A stretch of 64,000 bases of DNA from Pseudoneobacillus sp052180215 (GTDB lineage Bacteria; Bacillota; Bacilli; Bacillales; Cytobacillaceae). The notes below the pieces were generated by a model. That model was not told the DNA's origin. It worked only from the letters and a program-made list of their open reading frames with translations, and ran no database searches. The stretch is taken from the NCBI RefSeq assembly GCF_052180215.1, contig NZ_CP197471.1, forward strand, positions 1,398,001 through 1,462,000, in the 5' to 3' direction. The translations under genes and the position numbers were made by a program. Of the stretch, positions 24,613 through 32,316 are shown one piece after another (the stretch's first letter is position 1; each line of letters starts with the position of its first letter).

Positions 24613-24683
24613 ATAACTATTTTTCGAAATATTCAATTAATAAATACCATAACATGGTATTATTTAGTATAAAAAATAGTTAT
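24613..24683. promoter_or_regulatory. Nested palindromes before the RNPP-type regulator
   Basis: AATACCAT-AAC-ATGGTATT is a perfect 8-3-8 palindrome at 24643-24661. It lies inside a 12-bp inverted repeat ATAACTATTTTT (24613-24624) and AAAAATAGTTAT (24672-24683). A related AAATACTATTTTTT lies at about 24587-24600. The region is where the regulator's promoter must be, so autoregulatory binding is likely. Confidence 0.6.
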
Positions 24684-24702
24684 CGAAACGGTTGGTGAAG
24701 CA

Positions 24703-25923
24703 ATGGAGTACGGCCCTCTAATAAAGTATTTTAGAACTCAAAAAGGGTTGACACAGAAGGAATTAGCCAAAGGGATTTGCTCAATTTCTCACTTGAGTAA
24801 AATTGAAAACAATGCAAAAGATGCCAACAAAGAAACGATTCACTTATTACTAGAAAGATTAGAGATAGATAAAAATGAAATTAGTGCAAAGGATGAGCGA
24901 ATCAAAGGATTATTAAATTCGTTAAATGAGAAAATAAATTTTTTTCAAAAAAAGGAGGTTGATTTGGTTTTTAAAGAATTAGAGGAAATGGAAGATATTA
25001 TCCCTTTTTCGACTTCATTATATCTTTATGAATTGAACAAGTATCGGTATTTTTTATTCAAAGGTGATATAAAAGTAGCCGAGCAACAAGAAAGCTTATT
25101 AAATAAACAACGTAAAAATTTTTCCCAACATGAGAGGTATTTATTTCAACATTATAATGCGGTATGTTTAATTATGAAGGGTCAATATAAAAAAGCAGAT
25201 CAAGTTTTAGAATCATTGATGCCGTCTAATAGTTATGACTTTATTGCTGGCGAGTTTCTATACCATCGAGCTTTGATAAAGAGTTCACTGGAGGAGCCGG
25301 ACCATGCGATATACTACGGTAAAAAGGCCTTGCAAACATTTATGAATGAGCATAATTTTATTAGGATTCTCCATAGTCTGATGTTGCTAGGTATTAATTA
25401 TACCCATGCAAAGATTTATGATGAGGCTCTTGGATGTTTTCAACATTTAATGAGAAATGCAGAGCTGCTTAATGAATCACAGATTCTTCCTCACGTCTAC
25501 CACAATATTGGTTTTTTAAAAGGGAAGATGAAAAATTACCATGACGCCTTATATTTTTACGGAAAGAGCCTAGAGCTCCAATCAACGGATAGTTCTCATT
25601 ATCCAATGACTCTTTATTCCATAGGTGAAACGCATTATCTATTAAATCAAATAGATGAAGCGGTCAATACATTTGAAAAGGTGTTATCTTTTTCGAAACA
25701 AATTGCAACTAGGAAGTATATTTTGTTATCTACATATTATCTTAAAGCCATTCATTGCTATGAAGATTCTATTGAATATTTAGAGATGAAGGTCATTCCA
25801 TTCCTAGAAGAAAGCAGTGAACATCCAGATACATTAAATCAATTCTATAGGCTGCTCTCATCTCACTATCGAAAAATAGCGAGGTATGAAAAAGCAGTAA
25901 AATATATAGAAAAAATTAGTTAA
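24703..25923 (+). CDS. HTH-TPR transcription regulator of the RNPP type (PlcR/NprR-like)
   Basis: A 406-residue protein with an N-terminal Xre-type HTH (about residues 6-60, QKGLTQKELAKG then SISHLSKIENN) followed by about 330 residues of helical TPR repeats (for example ALYFYGKSLELQ, AVNTFEKVLSFSKQ). This architecture is that of PlcR, NprR, PrgX and AimR, which bind a re-imported signal peptide in the TPR groove and change DNA binding. Immediately downstream, with its ribosome site in the stop codon region, is a 44-codon pro-peptide gene. The upstream subtilisin is the obvious candidate target. No phage genes are nearby, so an NprR/PlcR-like chromosomal role is favoured over an arbitrium one. 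Confidence 0.85.
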   Translation: MEYGPLIKYFRTQKGLTQKELAKGICSISHLSKIENNAKDANKETIHLLLERLEIDKNEISAKDERIKGLLNSLNEKINFFQKKEVDLVFKELEEMEDIIPFSTSLYLYELNKYRYFLFKGDIKVAEQQESLLNKQRKNFSQHERYLFQHYNAVCLIMKGQYKKADQVLESLMPSNSYDFIAGEFLYHRALIKSSLEEPDHAIYYGKKALQTFMNEHNFIRILHSLMLLGINYTHAKIYDEALGCFQHLMRNAELLNESQILPHVYHNIGFLKGKMKNYHDALYFYGKSLELQSTDSSHYPMTLYSIGETHYLLNQIDEAVNTFEKVLSFSKQIATRKYILLSTYYLKAIHCYEDSIEYLEMKVIPFLEESSEHPDTLNQFYRLLSSHYRKIARYEKAVKYIEKIS

Positions 25924-25936
25924 GGAGGATTTTAGT

Positions 25937-26071
25937 GTGAAAAAATTATGTTTTTCTTTACTAGTAATTGGAGCATTAGCCTTTGGAATGGTTGGCGGTA
26001 CTACTAGTCAAACACTTTCAGCTACAGATGACACTACTCAAGTTGGTTTCCCAATCCAACCTCCAGTATAA
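25937..26071 (+). CDS. Candidate signalling pro-peptide, partner of the RNPP-type regulator
   Basis: A 44-codon gene with GTG start, AAGGAGG eight bases upstream, and only 13 bases after the regulator stop. The product begins MKKLCFSLLVIGALAFGMV, a Sec signal peptide, continues with a short polar linker (TTSQTLSATDDTT) and ends QVGFPIQPPV. Size, GTG start, linkage and layout are those of NprX, PapR, Phr and AimP precursors, which are exported, trimmed to the C-terminal five to ten residues and re-imported by Opp. The mature peptide is inferred to lie within the last eight residues. A strong terminator follows. Confidence 0.8.
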   Translation: MKKLCFSLLVIGALAFGMVGGTTSQTLSATDDTTQVGFPIQPPV

Positions 26072-26082
26072 ATAAAATCAAA

Positions 26083-26112
26083 AAAGCACCCAGTTATGGG
26101 TGCTTTTTTGAT
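26083..26112. terminator. Bidirectional terminator between the pro-peptide gene and ylbM
   Basis: AAAAAAGCACCCA / TGGGTGCTTTTTT with a four-base loop. Confidence 0.93.
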
Positions 26113-27323
26113 TGAATTATAATTGGTGCCTGTTTGAATTCGGTTTTGAGAAGCATAGATTGGTAAGGTTCTGGTAATCCGCATGAGTAAATTTGTGCTG
26201 CTTTTATGTCTAATGCTAAGTCGGGATGATCCTGGAAAGATGCTATTTTTGTAATAATAGGTAATGAAATGTCTTTTTTTCTTTCATTAAGATATTGACG
26301 TCCAGTTTCCGTCATTCCTAATAATCGTAAGTAGGATGGTGCCAATTCATCAGATAACATTTCGATTTTTTTTGTATTAGTTAAAATATGTAAACAAGCT
26401 CGTTGTAACCTTGTCCATGTATATCGCTTTGTTTTCACTCTTTGCATAAATTCATGAAAGCTCACAGAATCGCGAGCCATATTTTTAAATCGATTTTCTA
26501 AACCTTCCTCAACTTCATAAATTTCACGTAATTCCTTAGAGGTAGATTGTAGTAATCGATATCTTAATAATGGCCAGTAATTTTCCCATTGATGAAAATT
26601 CCCGTATGTTTGAAAATACTTTAAAAGAAGTGTTTGAGTTGAACTAGGAATAAAACGATGTATATCCTGACTTGGTGAATTAGAAAATAAAGCCTTGCGG
26701 ATACTAGTAGCACTTGCAATGGTTTCAGATGAAAAGTGTTCATCATGATATTCTGCATTTTTTCGTTTAATTGTAAATGGTTTAATAGGACTTTTTAGCT
26801 TATCTATAGCCTCTATATAATGGTAACCTAAGATATTATTTGGCTTTGATAGGTTAACCATATCTTCCTTCGGAGAAAGCTCAGTAAAAGCATGTTTTAA
26901 GGCGGTAGGGTAACTAATTCCATTTTTAATATTTTGACGGATGGATTGTTCATACTGATCTTTATTTGTTTCGATAAATGATCGAGTTTTAAAAAAAGTA
27001 TCAATCACTCCATCCTCACTACCAAAACATAAACTTTCACATTGAAGGGCATTCAGTATGGATACAGAACCTAATGCAAAGGTTTCTGCTTTTTGAGTGG
27101 CAAATCGATAGGGCAATTCGATGACAATATCAATACCACCTAATAACGCCATTTCAGTGCGATACCACTTGTTAACAAGAGCGGGCTCGCCTCTTTGAAG
27201 GAAGTTTCCGCTCATAACTGCAATCACAACATCAGGTTTATCTTCCTGTTTAGCAGCTTCGATATGAAAAAAATGTCCGTTATGAAACGGATTGTATTCA
27301 ACAATGACACCTAGTGCTTTCAC
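26094..27323 (-). CDS. tmcAL: tRNA(Met) cytidine acetate ligase TmcAL (YlbM)
   Basis: TmcAL makes N4-acetylcytidine at the wobble base of elongator tRNA-Met using acetate and ATP. The 409-residue protein has the nucleotidyltransferase-like motif GVIVEYNPFHNGHFFHI at the start, VMSGNFLQRGEPALVNK near residue 37 and the conserved block IVIELP near residue 66. The GTG start at 27323 follows AGGAGG with six bases between; an overlapping ATG is out of frame. It is transcribed alone, opposite to ylbN. Confidence 0.95.
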   Translation of the reverse strand: MKALGVIVEYNPFHNGHFFHIEAAKQEDKPDVVIAVMSGNFLQRGEPALVNKWYRTEMALLGGIDIVIELPYRFATQKAETFALGSVSILNALQCESLCFGSEDGVIDTFFKTRSFIETNKDQYEQSIRQNIKNGISYPTALKHAFTELSPKEDMVNLSKPNNILGYHYIEAIDKLKSPIKPFTIKRKNAEYHDEHFSSETIASATSIRKALFSNSPSQDIHRFIPSSTQTLLLKYFQTYGNFHQWENYWPLLRYRLLQSTSKELREIYEVEEGLENRFKNMARDSVSFHEFMQRVKTKRYTWTRLQRACLHILTNTKKIEMLSDELAPSYLRLLGMTETGRQYLNERKKDISLPIITKIASFQDHPDLALDIKAAQIYSCGLPEPYQSMLLKTEFKQAPIIIQSKKHP

Positions 27324-27486
27324 ATTAAACCTCCTAAAACATAAAAAATAAATAAGGAAAACTAGCTTTTAAGTAAAGAATCGGTTAATATTTGTTAGTA
27401 ATGAATAAATTATAGTGTAAAGAAAAAATATTGACAAATATTTATTACAAAGCTATAATTACCTTTGTTGCCTTGGGGTGATTCAA

Positions 27487-28014
27487 TTGAAATGGACATT
27501 AAATCAGTTACAAAAACACCGAAACAAGGAATTTCTAATTGATGAAACGGTTCAAATGGATGATATCAAAAAAGATAATCCAGAAATTCGTGATGTATCT
27601 CCAATCCACTTAACAGGACGTGGAGATATTAGTTCTACGAAAGTAACTTTTCATTTAACGATAAAAGGTTATTTAGTACTACCTTGTTCTCGAACTTTAG
27701 TTGATGTGAATTTACCAATTCATGTCGAAACAACCGAAACCTTTCTTTTGTTTGGTGCTGAATTTGAACCACATGAGGAAGTTCATCGTGTAACTGGGGA
27801 TGTGATTGACTTATATCCAGTCATTCGTGAAATCCTTTTACTTGAAATTCCAATGCAAGTTTTCTGTGATGATGTTGTACCTGGAGAAAAAGGTGCTCCT
27901 CAATCAGGAAAGGATTGGGAAGTAATTAGCGAAGAGGACAAGCATAATAAAATTGATCCTCGCCTAGCAGGCCTTGCTAATTTTTTTGATAACAACAATT
28001 CTTCCGATTCATAG
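27487..28014 (+). CDS. ylbN: YceD/DUF177 family protein YlbN
   Basis: A 175-residue protein of the DUF177 (YceD) family, which almost always precedes rpmF and is linked to ribosomal RNA or large-subunit functions without a settled mechanism. It begins MKWTLNQLQKHR and has the family C-terminal region IREILLLEIPMQVFC followed by DPRLAGLANFF. TTG 27487 is chosen because GGGGTG lies six bases before it; the open frame starts at a GTG inside that site. Confidence 0.92.
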   Translation: MKWTLNQLQKHRNKEFLIDETVQMDDIKKDNPEIRDVSPIHLTGRGDISSTKVTFHLTIKGYLVLPCSRTLVDVNLPIHVETTETFLLFGAEFEPHEEVHRVTGDVIDLYPVIREILLLEIPMQVFCDDVVPGEKGAPQSGKDWEVISEEDKHNKIDPRLAGLANFFDNNNSSDS

Positions 28015-28031
28015 TCGGATGAAAAAACAAC

Positions 28032-28078
28032 AAGAAGCAAAGTGAAGTCCCAGTTGCTACTGGCCTTCATACTTTCTT
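28032..28078 (+). other. Imperfect hairpin in the ylbN-rpmF leader
   Basis: AAGTGAAG / CTTCATACTT arms with an inner CCAG/CTGG stem make a stem-loop of about 47 bases without a T run, 27 bases before the rpmF start. It could be an RNA processing or control element. Confidence 0.4.
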
Positions 28079-28105
28079 AATACACTCTTTAAGGAGGTGG
28101 GAAGA

Positions 28106-28279
28106 ATGGCTGTACCTTTTAGAAGAACTTCTAAAACTGCGAAAAGAAAACGTCGTACCCATTTTAAATTAAATGTTCCAGGTATGGTAAGTTGCCCAAA
28201 CTGTGGTGAAATGAAACTAGCTCACCGCGTATGTAAAGCTTGCGGAACATACAAAGGAAAAGAAGTTGTAAATAACTAA
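28106..28279 (+). CDS. rpmF: 50S ribosomal protein L32
   Basis: L32, a 57-residue basic protein beginning MAVPFRRTSKTAKRKRRTHFK. It keeps both zinc-binding CxxC pairs (CPNCG near residue 30, CKACG near 43), so this is the zinc-containing form. AGGAGG precedes the ATG at 28106. It forms the usual ylbN-rpmF pair and ends at a terminator. Confidence 0.97.
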   Translation: MAVPFRRTSKTAKRKRRTHFKLNVPGMVSCPNCGEMKLAHRVCKACGTYKGKEVVNN

Positions 28280-28296
28280 TTTTTCCGTTCGGATAC

Positions 28297-28332
28297 AAAG
28301 CACAAGGAGCTTAGCCCTTGTGCTTTTCCATT
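28297..28332 (+). terminator. Terminator after rpmF
   Basis: AAAGCACAAGG / CCTTGTGCTTT stem with a short loop; the T tail is interrupted by CCA. Confidence 0.8.
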
Positions 28333-28408
28333 TTTATCAAACCATATATTGGACTTATTTACATCTGATTTTTAAATATAATCAATTTAATATGGTAGGT
28401 GTTGAGAT

Positions 28409-29176
28409 TTGAAGCCTTATCTGATAGAAGAAGAAAATAAGATCTTACGATTTACTATCAATCGTGAAGAACAACGAAATGCCATTAATTTTGAAATAAT
28501 GGAAGGTTTAGAAAAGGTATTAGAATTAGGTGAAAAAGGGGCATGTAAAGCGCTCATTGTCACCGGTGCGGGAAATAATGCCTTTTGTTCAGGTGGAGAC
28601 CTATCTGTTTTTCATGACTTAAAAACAGAGGAAGAGGCCTATCATATGCTATCTAAAATGGCTGAAATCCTCTATCGCTTACTAACATTTCCAAAGCCTA
28701 CTATTGCTATAATGAATGGACCAGCAGTTGGTGGAGGCTGTGAATTAGCAACTGCCTGTGATTTCAGGATTGCACGTAGAGGAATAAAGGCGGGGTTTAT
28801 TCAAGGGAAACTTGCGATCACCACTGGATGGGGCGGAGGTTCTATGCTTTTAGAAAAAATGGAAATGGCAAACGCCATGAAATTATTAATGACAGCCGAG
28901 GTATATGAAGTAGATAAATTAAAAGATATGGGATTTATTCATCAAATATATGATGAGGATGGATGGGAAGCCGTTCAGGTGTTTTTAGAAAAAATCGTTA
29001 AGCTTGAGAGTGAAGTTCTTTCAGCTTATAAGAAGCTTTTGATAGGTAAATGGGAGAGCAATCAATTACATAGAAGAATATTTGATGAAGTTCGAAGTTG
29101 TGCTAAGCTTTGGGAGTCAGAAACTCATCATTTACAAGTCAATAGATTCTTAACAAAAGATGGAAAAAACAAATAA
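28409..29176 (+). CDS. Enoyl-CoA hydratase/isomerase (crotonase) family protein
   Basis: A 255-residue crotonase-fold protein. Oxyanion-hole blocks NAFCSGGDLSVF (near residue 57) and GPAVGGGCELATACDF (near 104) are intact. At the position where hydratases have the glutamate-bearing GLxPGxGG motif, this protein reads KLAITTGWGGG, which recalls decarboxylase-type members (ECHDC1-like acyl-CoA decarboxylases). A standard hydratase role is therefore uncertain. It starts at TTG 28409 after AGGTG. It is not in the B. subtilis ylb cluster; the carboxylase operon 1.5 kb downstream makes a shared acyl-CoA pathway plausible. Confidence 0.75.
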   Translation: MKPYLIEEENKILRFTINREEQRNAINFEIMEGLEKVLELGEKGACKALIVTGAGNNAFCSGGDLSVFHDLKTEEEAYHMLSKMAEILYRLLTFPKPTIAIMNGPAVGGGCELATACDFRIARRGIKAGFIQGKLAITTGWGGGSMLLEKMEMANAMKLLMTAEVYEVDKLKDMGFIHQIYDEDGWEAVQVFLEKIVKLESEVLSAYKKLLIGKWESNQLHRRIFDEVRSCAKLWESETHHLQVNRFLTKDGKNK

Positions 29177-29264
29177 TTCTATATAGAGTATAGAAGATAC
29201 CAGTCTATCTTTTCTAGTAAGTGCATATGTATGAGTATAAATGTACTCTAGGAGGGATTTACTT

Positions 29265-29885
29265 ATGTCTTCAACGCGACAAGATGCTTGGAATCAAGAT
29301 GAAGATTTATATTTAGCAGAAGTTGTTCTTAGGCATATTCGAGAAGGAAGTACCCAGCTTCTAGCTTTTGAAGAAGTAGGCAAGCAATTATCGAGAACAT
29401 CGGCTGCATGTGGCTTTCGCTGGAATTCCTTTGTTAGAAAACAATATAAATCTGGAATTGAGTTAGCAAAAAAACAAAGGAAAGAATTGAAAAAACAGAT
29501 ATCAGATGGAAGTAGTCCACAAACAGAAACACATATTTTAGGAAGTGCAGATGACAATAAAGCTGCAAATCTTGATTTAACTTTTCAACAAGTACTCGAT
29601 TATTTGACGGTATTAAATAATAAAGCAGGTTCTGCTTTATCAGACCAAGAGGAAAAGCAGAAACTTTTAGAAAAAATAAATGATCTTGAGAAAAAGATAT
29701 ATTATTTAGCTGCAGAAAATGAAAAGCTAACTCTTGAGTTACAAACAATAGAAAAAGATTATCGTTCCTTAATTGAAATAATGGAGCGCGCTAGAAAAAT
29801 GGTGGTACTGCAGGAAGAGGATCGTCATCCTAAGGTGAAATTCCAAATGGATAAAAACGGTAATCTTGAAAGAGTTGAAAAATAA
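29265..29885 (+). CDS. gerR: RsfA/GerR family transcription factor (YlbO)
   Basis: A 206-residue Myb/SANT-like DNA-binding protein of the RsfA family. Residues 1-60 form the HTH (RQDAWNQDEDLYLAEVVLRH then GFRWNSFVRKQY) and residues 125-175 a coiled coil (heptad-rich EKQKLLEKINDLEKKIY). GerR in B. subtilis acts in the mother cell, repressing or activating sigma-E-dependent genes during spore coat formation. AGGAGGG is well placed before ATG 29265. It ends at a terminator. Confidence 0.9.
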   Translation: MSSTRQDAWNQDEDLYLAEVVLRHIREGSTQLLAFEEVGKQLSRTSAACGFRWNSFVRKQYKSGIELAKKQRKELKKQISDGSSPQTETHILGSADDNKAANLDLTFQQVLDYLTVLNNKAGSALSDQEEKQKLLEKINDLEKKIYYLAAENEKLTLELQTIEKDYRSLIEIMERARKMVVLQEEDRHPKVKFQMDKNGNLERVEK

Positions 29886-29916
29886 AAAAAGGGTCTGTTT
29901 TTAGACCCTTTTTTCG
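29885..29916. terminator. Bidirectional terminator between gerR and ylbP
   Basis: AAAAGGGTCT / AGACCCTTTT with a short T-rich loop and a T run. Confidence 0.9.
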
Positions 29917-29935
29917 TTGATTGAAAAATACTTTA

Positions 29936-30394
29936 TTAAGATTGTTTTGATTCCCAAACGAGTGGATTTTCACCTAAGTCACGTTGCATATCATAGTGTA
30001 CGGAAGTAAAACCCTGTTTCTCCCAAAACTCATTAGACTTAACCCTTGGATTAGTTTTGATAGGGAGCCCAAAGCTTTTCGCAAAATCCACTAAAGCTGT
30101 TCCGTAACCTCTCCCTTGGTAATCTGGTAAAACTTCTAATTTCCAAAGTTCCAAATAGTCCTGTGGAGGGCTAAAATATCTGTCAAAGCGTGCTTCTACC
30201 TGGTATAAACTCATTCGTGCCACTAGTTTATTTCCAAAATAAATACCATAAAATGGTGAATCACTATCATTCTCAATAATATTAGCTTCTAAATCTTCGA
30301 GCATAGATAATTCTTGAAGACCGTATTCTTTAAATCGTTTAAATTCCTCTAATGTTTTATAATTTACTTTTAATTTCTTAACTTCTAAAGGCAT
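29936..30394 (-). CDS. ylbP: GNAT-family N-acetyltransferase YlbP
   Basis: A 152-residue GNAT acetyltransferase. The acetyl-CoA binding motif is LEVLPDYQGRGYGTALVDFA (near residue 86), followed by the usual NEFWEKQGF acceptor-side motif near residue 121. The substrate is unknown. GGAGGA precedes the ATG. It is convergent with gerR, as in B. subtilis. Confidence 0.9.
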   Translation of the reverse strand: MPLEVKKLKVNYKTLEEFKRFKEYGLQELSMLEDLEANIIENDSDSPFYGIYFGNKLVARMSLYQVEARFDRYFSPPQDYLELWKLEVLPDYQGRGYGTALVDFAKSFGLPIKTNPRVKSNEFWEKQGFTSVHYDMQRDLGENPLVWESKQS

Positions 30395-30567
30395 TTATTT
30401 TCCTCCTTTGCTAGGTCATCATTAAGTGTATATGATGGGAATATGATAAATAGAATGATACTAAAATTTTCGAATATTAGTATACAAGAAAAAAATAAAT
30501 ATTGTTAGAAAATTGTTTAGACTTCCTCATTATAATACAAGAACGCCAAAAATTCTGCATTTATTTT

Positions 30568-30581
30568 TGGAAGCGTTTTCG
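30568..30581 (+). promoter_or_regulatory. Probable cre (CcpA) site of the carboxylase operon
   Basis: TGGAAGCGTTTTCG matches the catabolite-responsive element consensus at all but two positions, including the central CG. It lies about 100 bases before the biotin carboxylase start and just after a TATAAT-like box at about 30532, where binding would block transcription when glucose is present. Confidence 0.55.
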
Positions 30582-30676
30582 TTTTAAGCAGGAAAATGTG
30601 AAAACTTTGTAGAATTTCTATTATTTAAGGGAGAAATATTTTAATCCCATAGGGTATTTAAGGAAAGGGGCATAAA

Positions 30677-32026
30677 ATGCAAAAAATCTTAATCGCAAAT
30701 CGTGGAGAAATTGCCTTACGTATTATAAAAACCTGTAAAGAAATGGGTATAGAAACCATTGCTGTTTATTCCGATGCCGATGTAGATATGCCTTTTGTAA
30801 AAGAAGCGACAAAAGCTATAAGAATTGGTGAACCGCCAGTAAGCAAGTCATACCTACTAGCAAATGTTATTTTGGAAATAGCTAAACAAGAGGGTGTGGA
30901 TGCCATACATCCTGGATATGGATTTCTTTCGGAAAATGCGGCATTTGCAAAACAGGTAGAGGCTGAAGGAATAATATTTATTGGACCTTCTGCGGAAATA
31001 ATCGAACTCATGGGTGATAAAATTATATCTAGAAAAACAATGAGTAAAGCGGGGGTACCTGTCGTTCCTGGTAGTAGTATCGGTGTCGTAAATGAGGATG
31101 AGGCATGTGAACTTGCGAAGAAAATCGGGTTTCCAGTTATGCTAAAAGCCTCTGGCGGTGGCGGTGGAATTGGTATGGTCCGTTGTGAAGATGAGCAAGC
31201 GCTCGTTAAATCATTCGCATCCACTAAAGCAAGAGCCAAATCTTATTTTGGTTCGGACGAGGTATTTGTAGAAAAATGTATTGAGAATGCCCGTCATATA
31301 GAAGTTCAGGTGTTTGGCGATCAGTTTGGCAATATTGTGCATTTGTTTGAAAGGGATTGTTCTGTTCAAAGACGAAATCAGAAGGTCATAGAAGAATCAC
31401 CTTCACCATACCTATCTGATGAAACTAGGGGAAAAATGTATGAAACGGCCATACTTGCCGCAAAATCGGTTAATTATGTTAATGCAGGAACCATTGAATT
31501 TATAGTGGATGAGCAAGAAAATTTTTATTTTTTAGAAATGAATACAAGACTTCAAGTTGAACATCCAGTAACAGAGAAAATAACAGGTCAGGATTTAGTG
31601 AAATGGCAAATTCTTATAGCTAGAGGAGAGAGATTGCCTTTATTACAGTCAGAGATAACACAAAAAGGTCACGCGATAGAATTTCGTCTTTATGCTGAAG
31701 ACCCTGTAACATTTTTGCCTTCTCCAGGAAAAATCGTAAAACTAGAGTGGCCAACTTTAGATGGGTCTCGGGTAGATTATGGGTATGAAAGCGGTCATAC
31801 GGTTTCACCATTCTATGACCCAATGATAGCTAAATGTATCTTTTATGCAGAAAATCGTAGTGAAGTTCTTGATCTAGCAGAAAATTTCTTTGTGGAATTC
31901 GAGGTTGAGGGTATTAAAACGAATGCACCATTATTTCTTAATGTACTAAAAAATGAAGAATTCTTAACAGGTAATTACACAACAGCGATTTTAACCAAAA
32001 AAGATATTCAAATAAATAAGAGTTAA
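30677..32026 (+). CDS. Biotin carboxylase subunit of an acyl-CoA carboxylase
   Basis: A 449-residue AccC-type biotin carboxylase that uses ATP and bicarbonate to carboxylate biotin. It has the opening KILIANRGEIALRII, the ATP-grasp glycine loop SGGGGGIGM near residue 160, KCIENARHIEVQVF near 200 and the catalytic EMNTRLQVEHPVTE near 288. It is followed closely by a separate biotinyl-domain gene and a carboxyltransferase, making a split acyl-CoA carboxylase. This is probably not the housekeeping accC, which normally sits beside accB in bacilli. Confidence 0.9.
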   Translation: MQKILIANRGEIALRIIKTCKEMGIETIAVYSDADVDMPFVKEATKAIRIGEPPVSKSYLLANVILEIAKQEGVDAIHPGYGFLSENAAFAKQVEAEGIIFIGPSAEIIELMGDKIISRKTMSKAGVPVVPGSSIGVVNEDEACELAKKIGFPVMLKASGGGGGIGMVRCEDEQALVKSFASTKARAKSYFGSDEVFVEKCIENARHIEVQVFGDQFGNIVHLFERDCSVQRRNQKVIEESPSPYLSDETRGKMYETAILAAKSVNYVNAGTIEFIVDEQENFYFLEMNTRLQVEHPVTEKITGQDLVKWQILIARGERLPLLQSEITQKGHAIEFRLYAEDPVTFLPSPGKIVKLEWPTLDGSRVDYGYESGHTVSPFYDPMIAKCIFYAENRSEVLDLAENFFVEFEVEGIKTNAPLFLNVLKNEEFLTGNYTTAILTKKDIQINKS

Positions 32027-32051
32027 TTTAACCATATAGGGGGACAAAAAA

Positions 32052-32264
32052 ATGAAAGAAATTACAGCATCTATGGCAGGGACAGTTTTTAACATCCTTA
32101 TTTCTCAAGGGGAAGAAATCCAATTAGGTCAGCAAGTATTGGTATTAGAGTCTATGAAAATGGAAATTCCAGTGGAGAGTCAATTTTCTGGGAAAGTAGT
32201 AGAATTAAAAGTCAATATTGGTGATTTTGTCAATGAGGGTGACGTTTTACTAGTCCTTGAATAA
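32052..32264 (+). CDS. Biotinyl (BCCP) domain protein
   Basis: A 70-residue stand-alone biotin carrier. The biotin attachment site is Lys36 in ESMKMEIP; the flanking strands make up the whole barrel-sandwich domain and no N-terminal extension is present, as in YngHB of B. subtilis. It shuttles carboxybiotin between the flanking carboxylase and carboxyltransferase. The site AGGGGGA precedes the ATG, 25 bases after the upstream gene. Confidence 0.93.
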   Translation: MKEITASMAGTVFNILISQGEEIQLGQQVLVLESMKMEIPVESQFSGKVVELKVNIGDFVNEGDVLLVLE

Positions 32265-32316
32265 GGCAAGAGATTATCTTTTTTTGTTTAAGTGTAACAC
32301 GAACGGGGGGAAAAGT

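Noticed and set aside
24703..26071. Phage arbitrium (AimR-AimP) system
   Set aside because: Layout is similar, but no integrase, aimX-like or other phage gene lies within the window and the flanks are conserved chromosomal genes.
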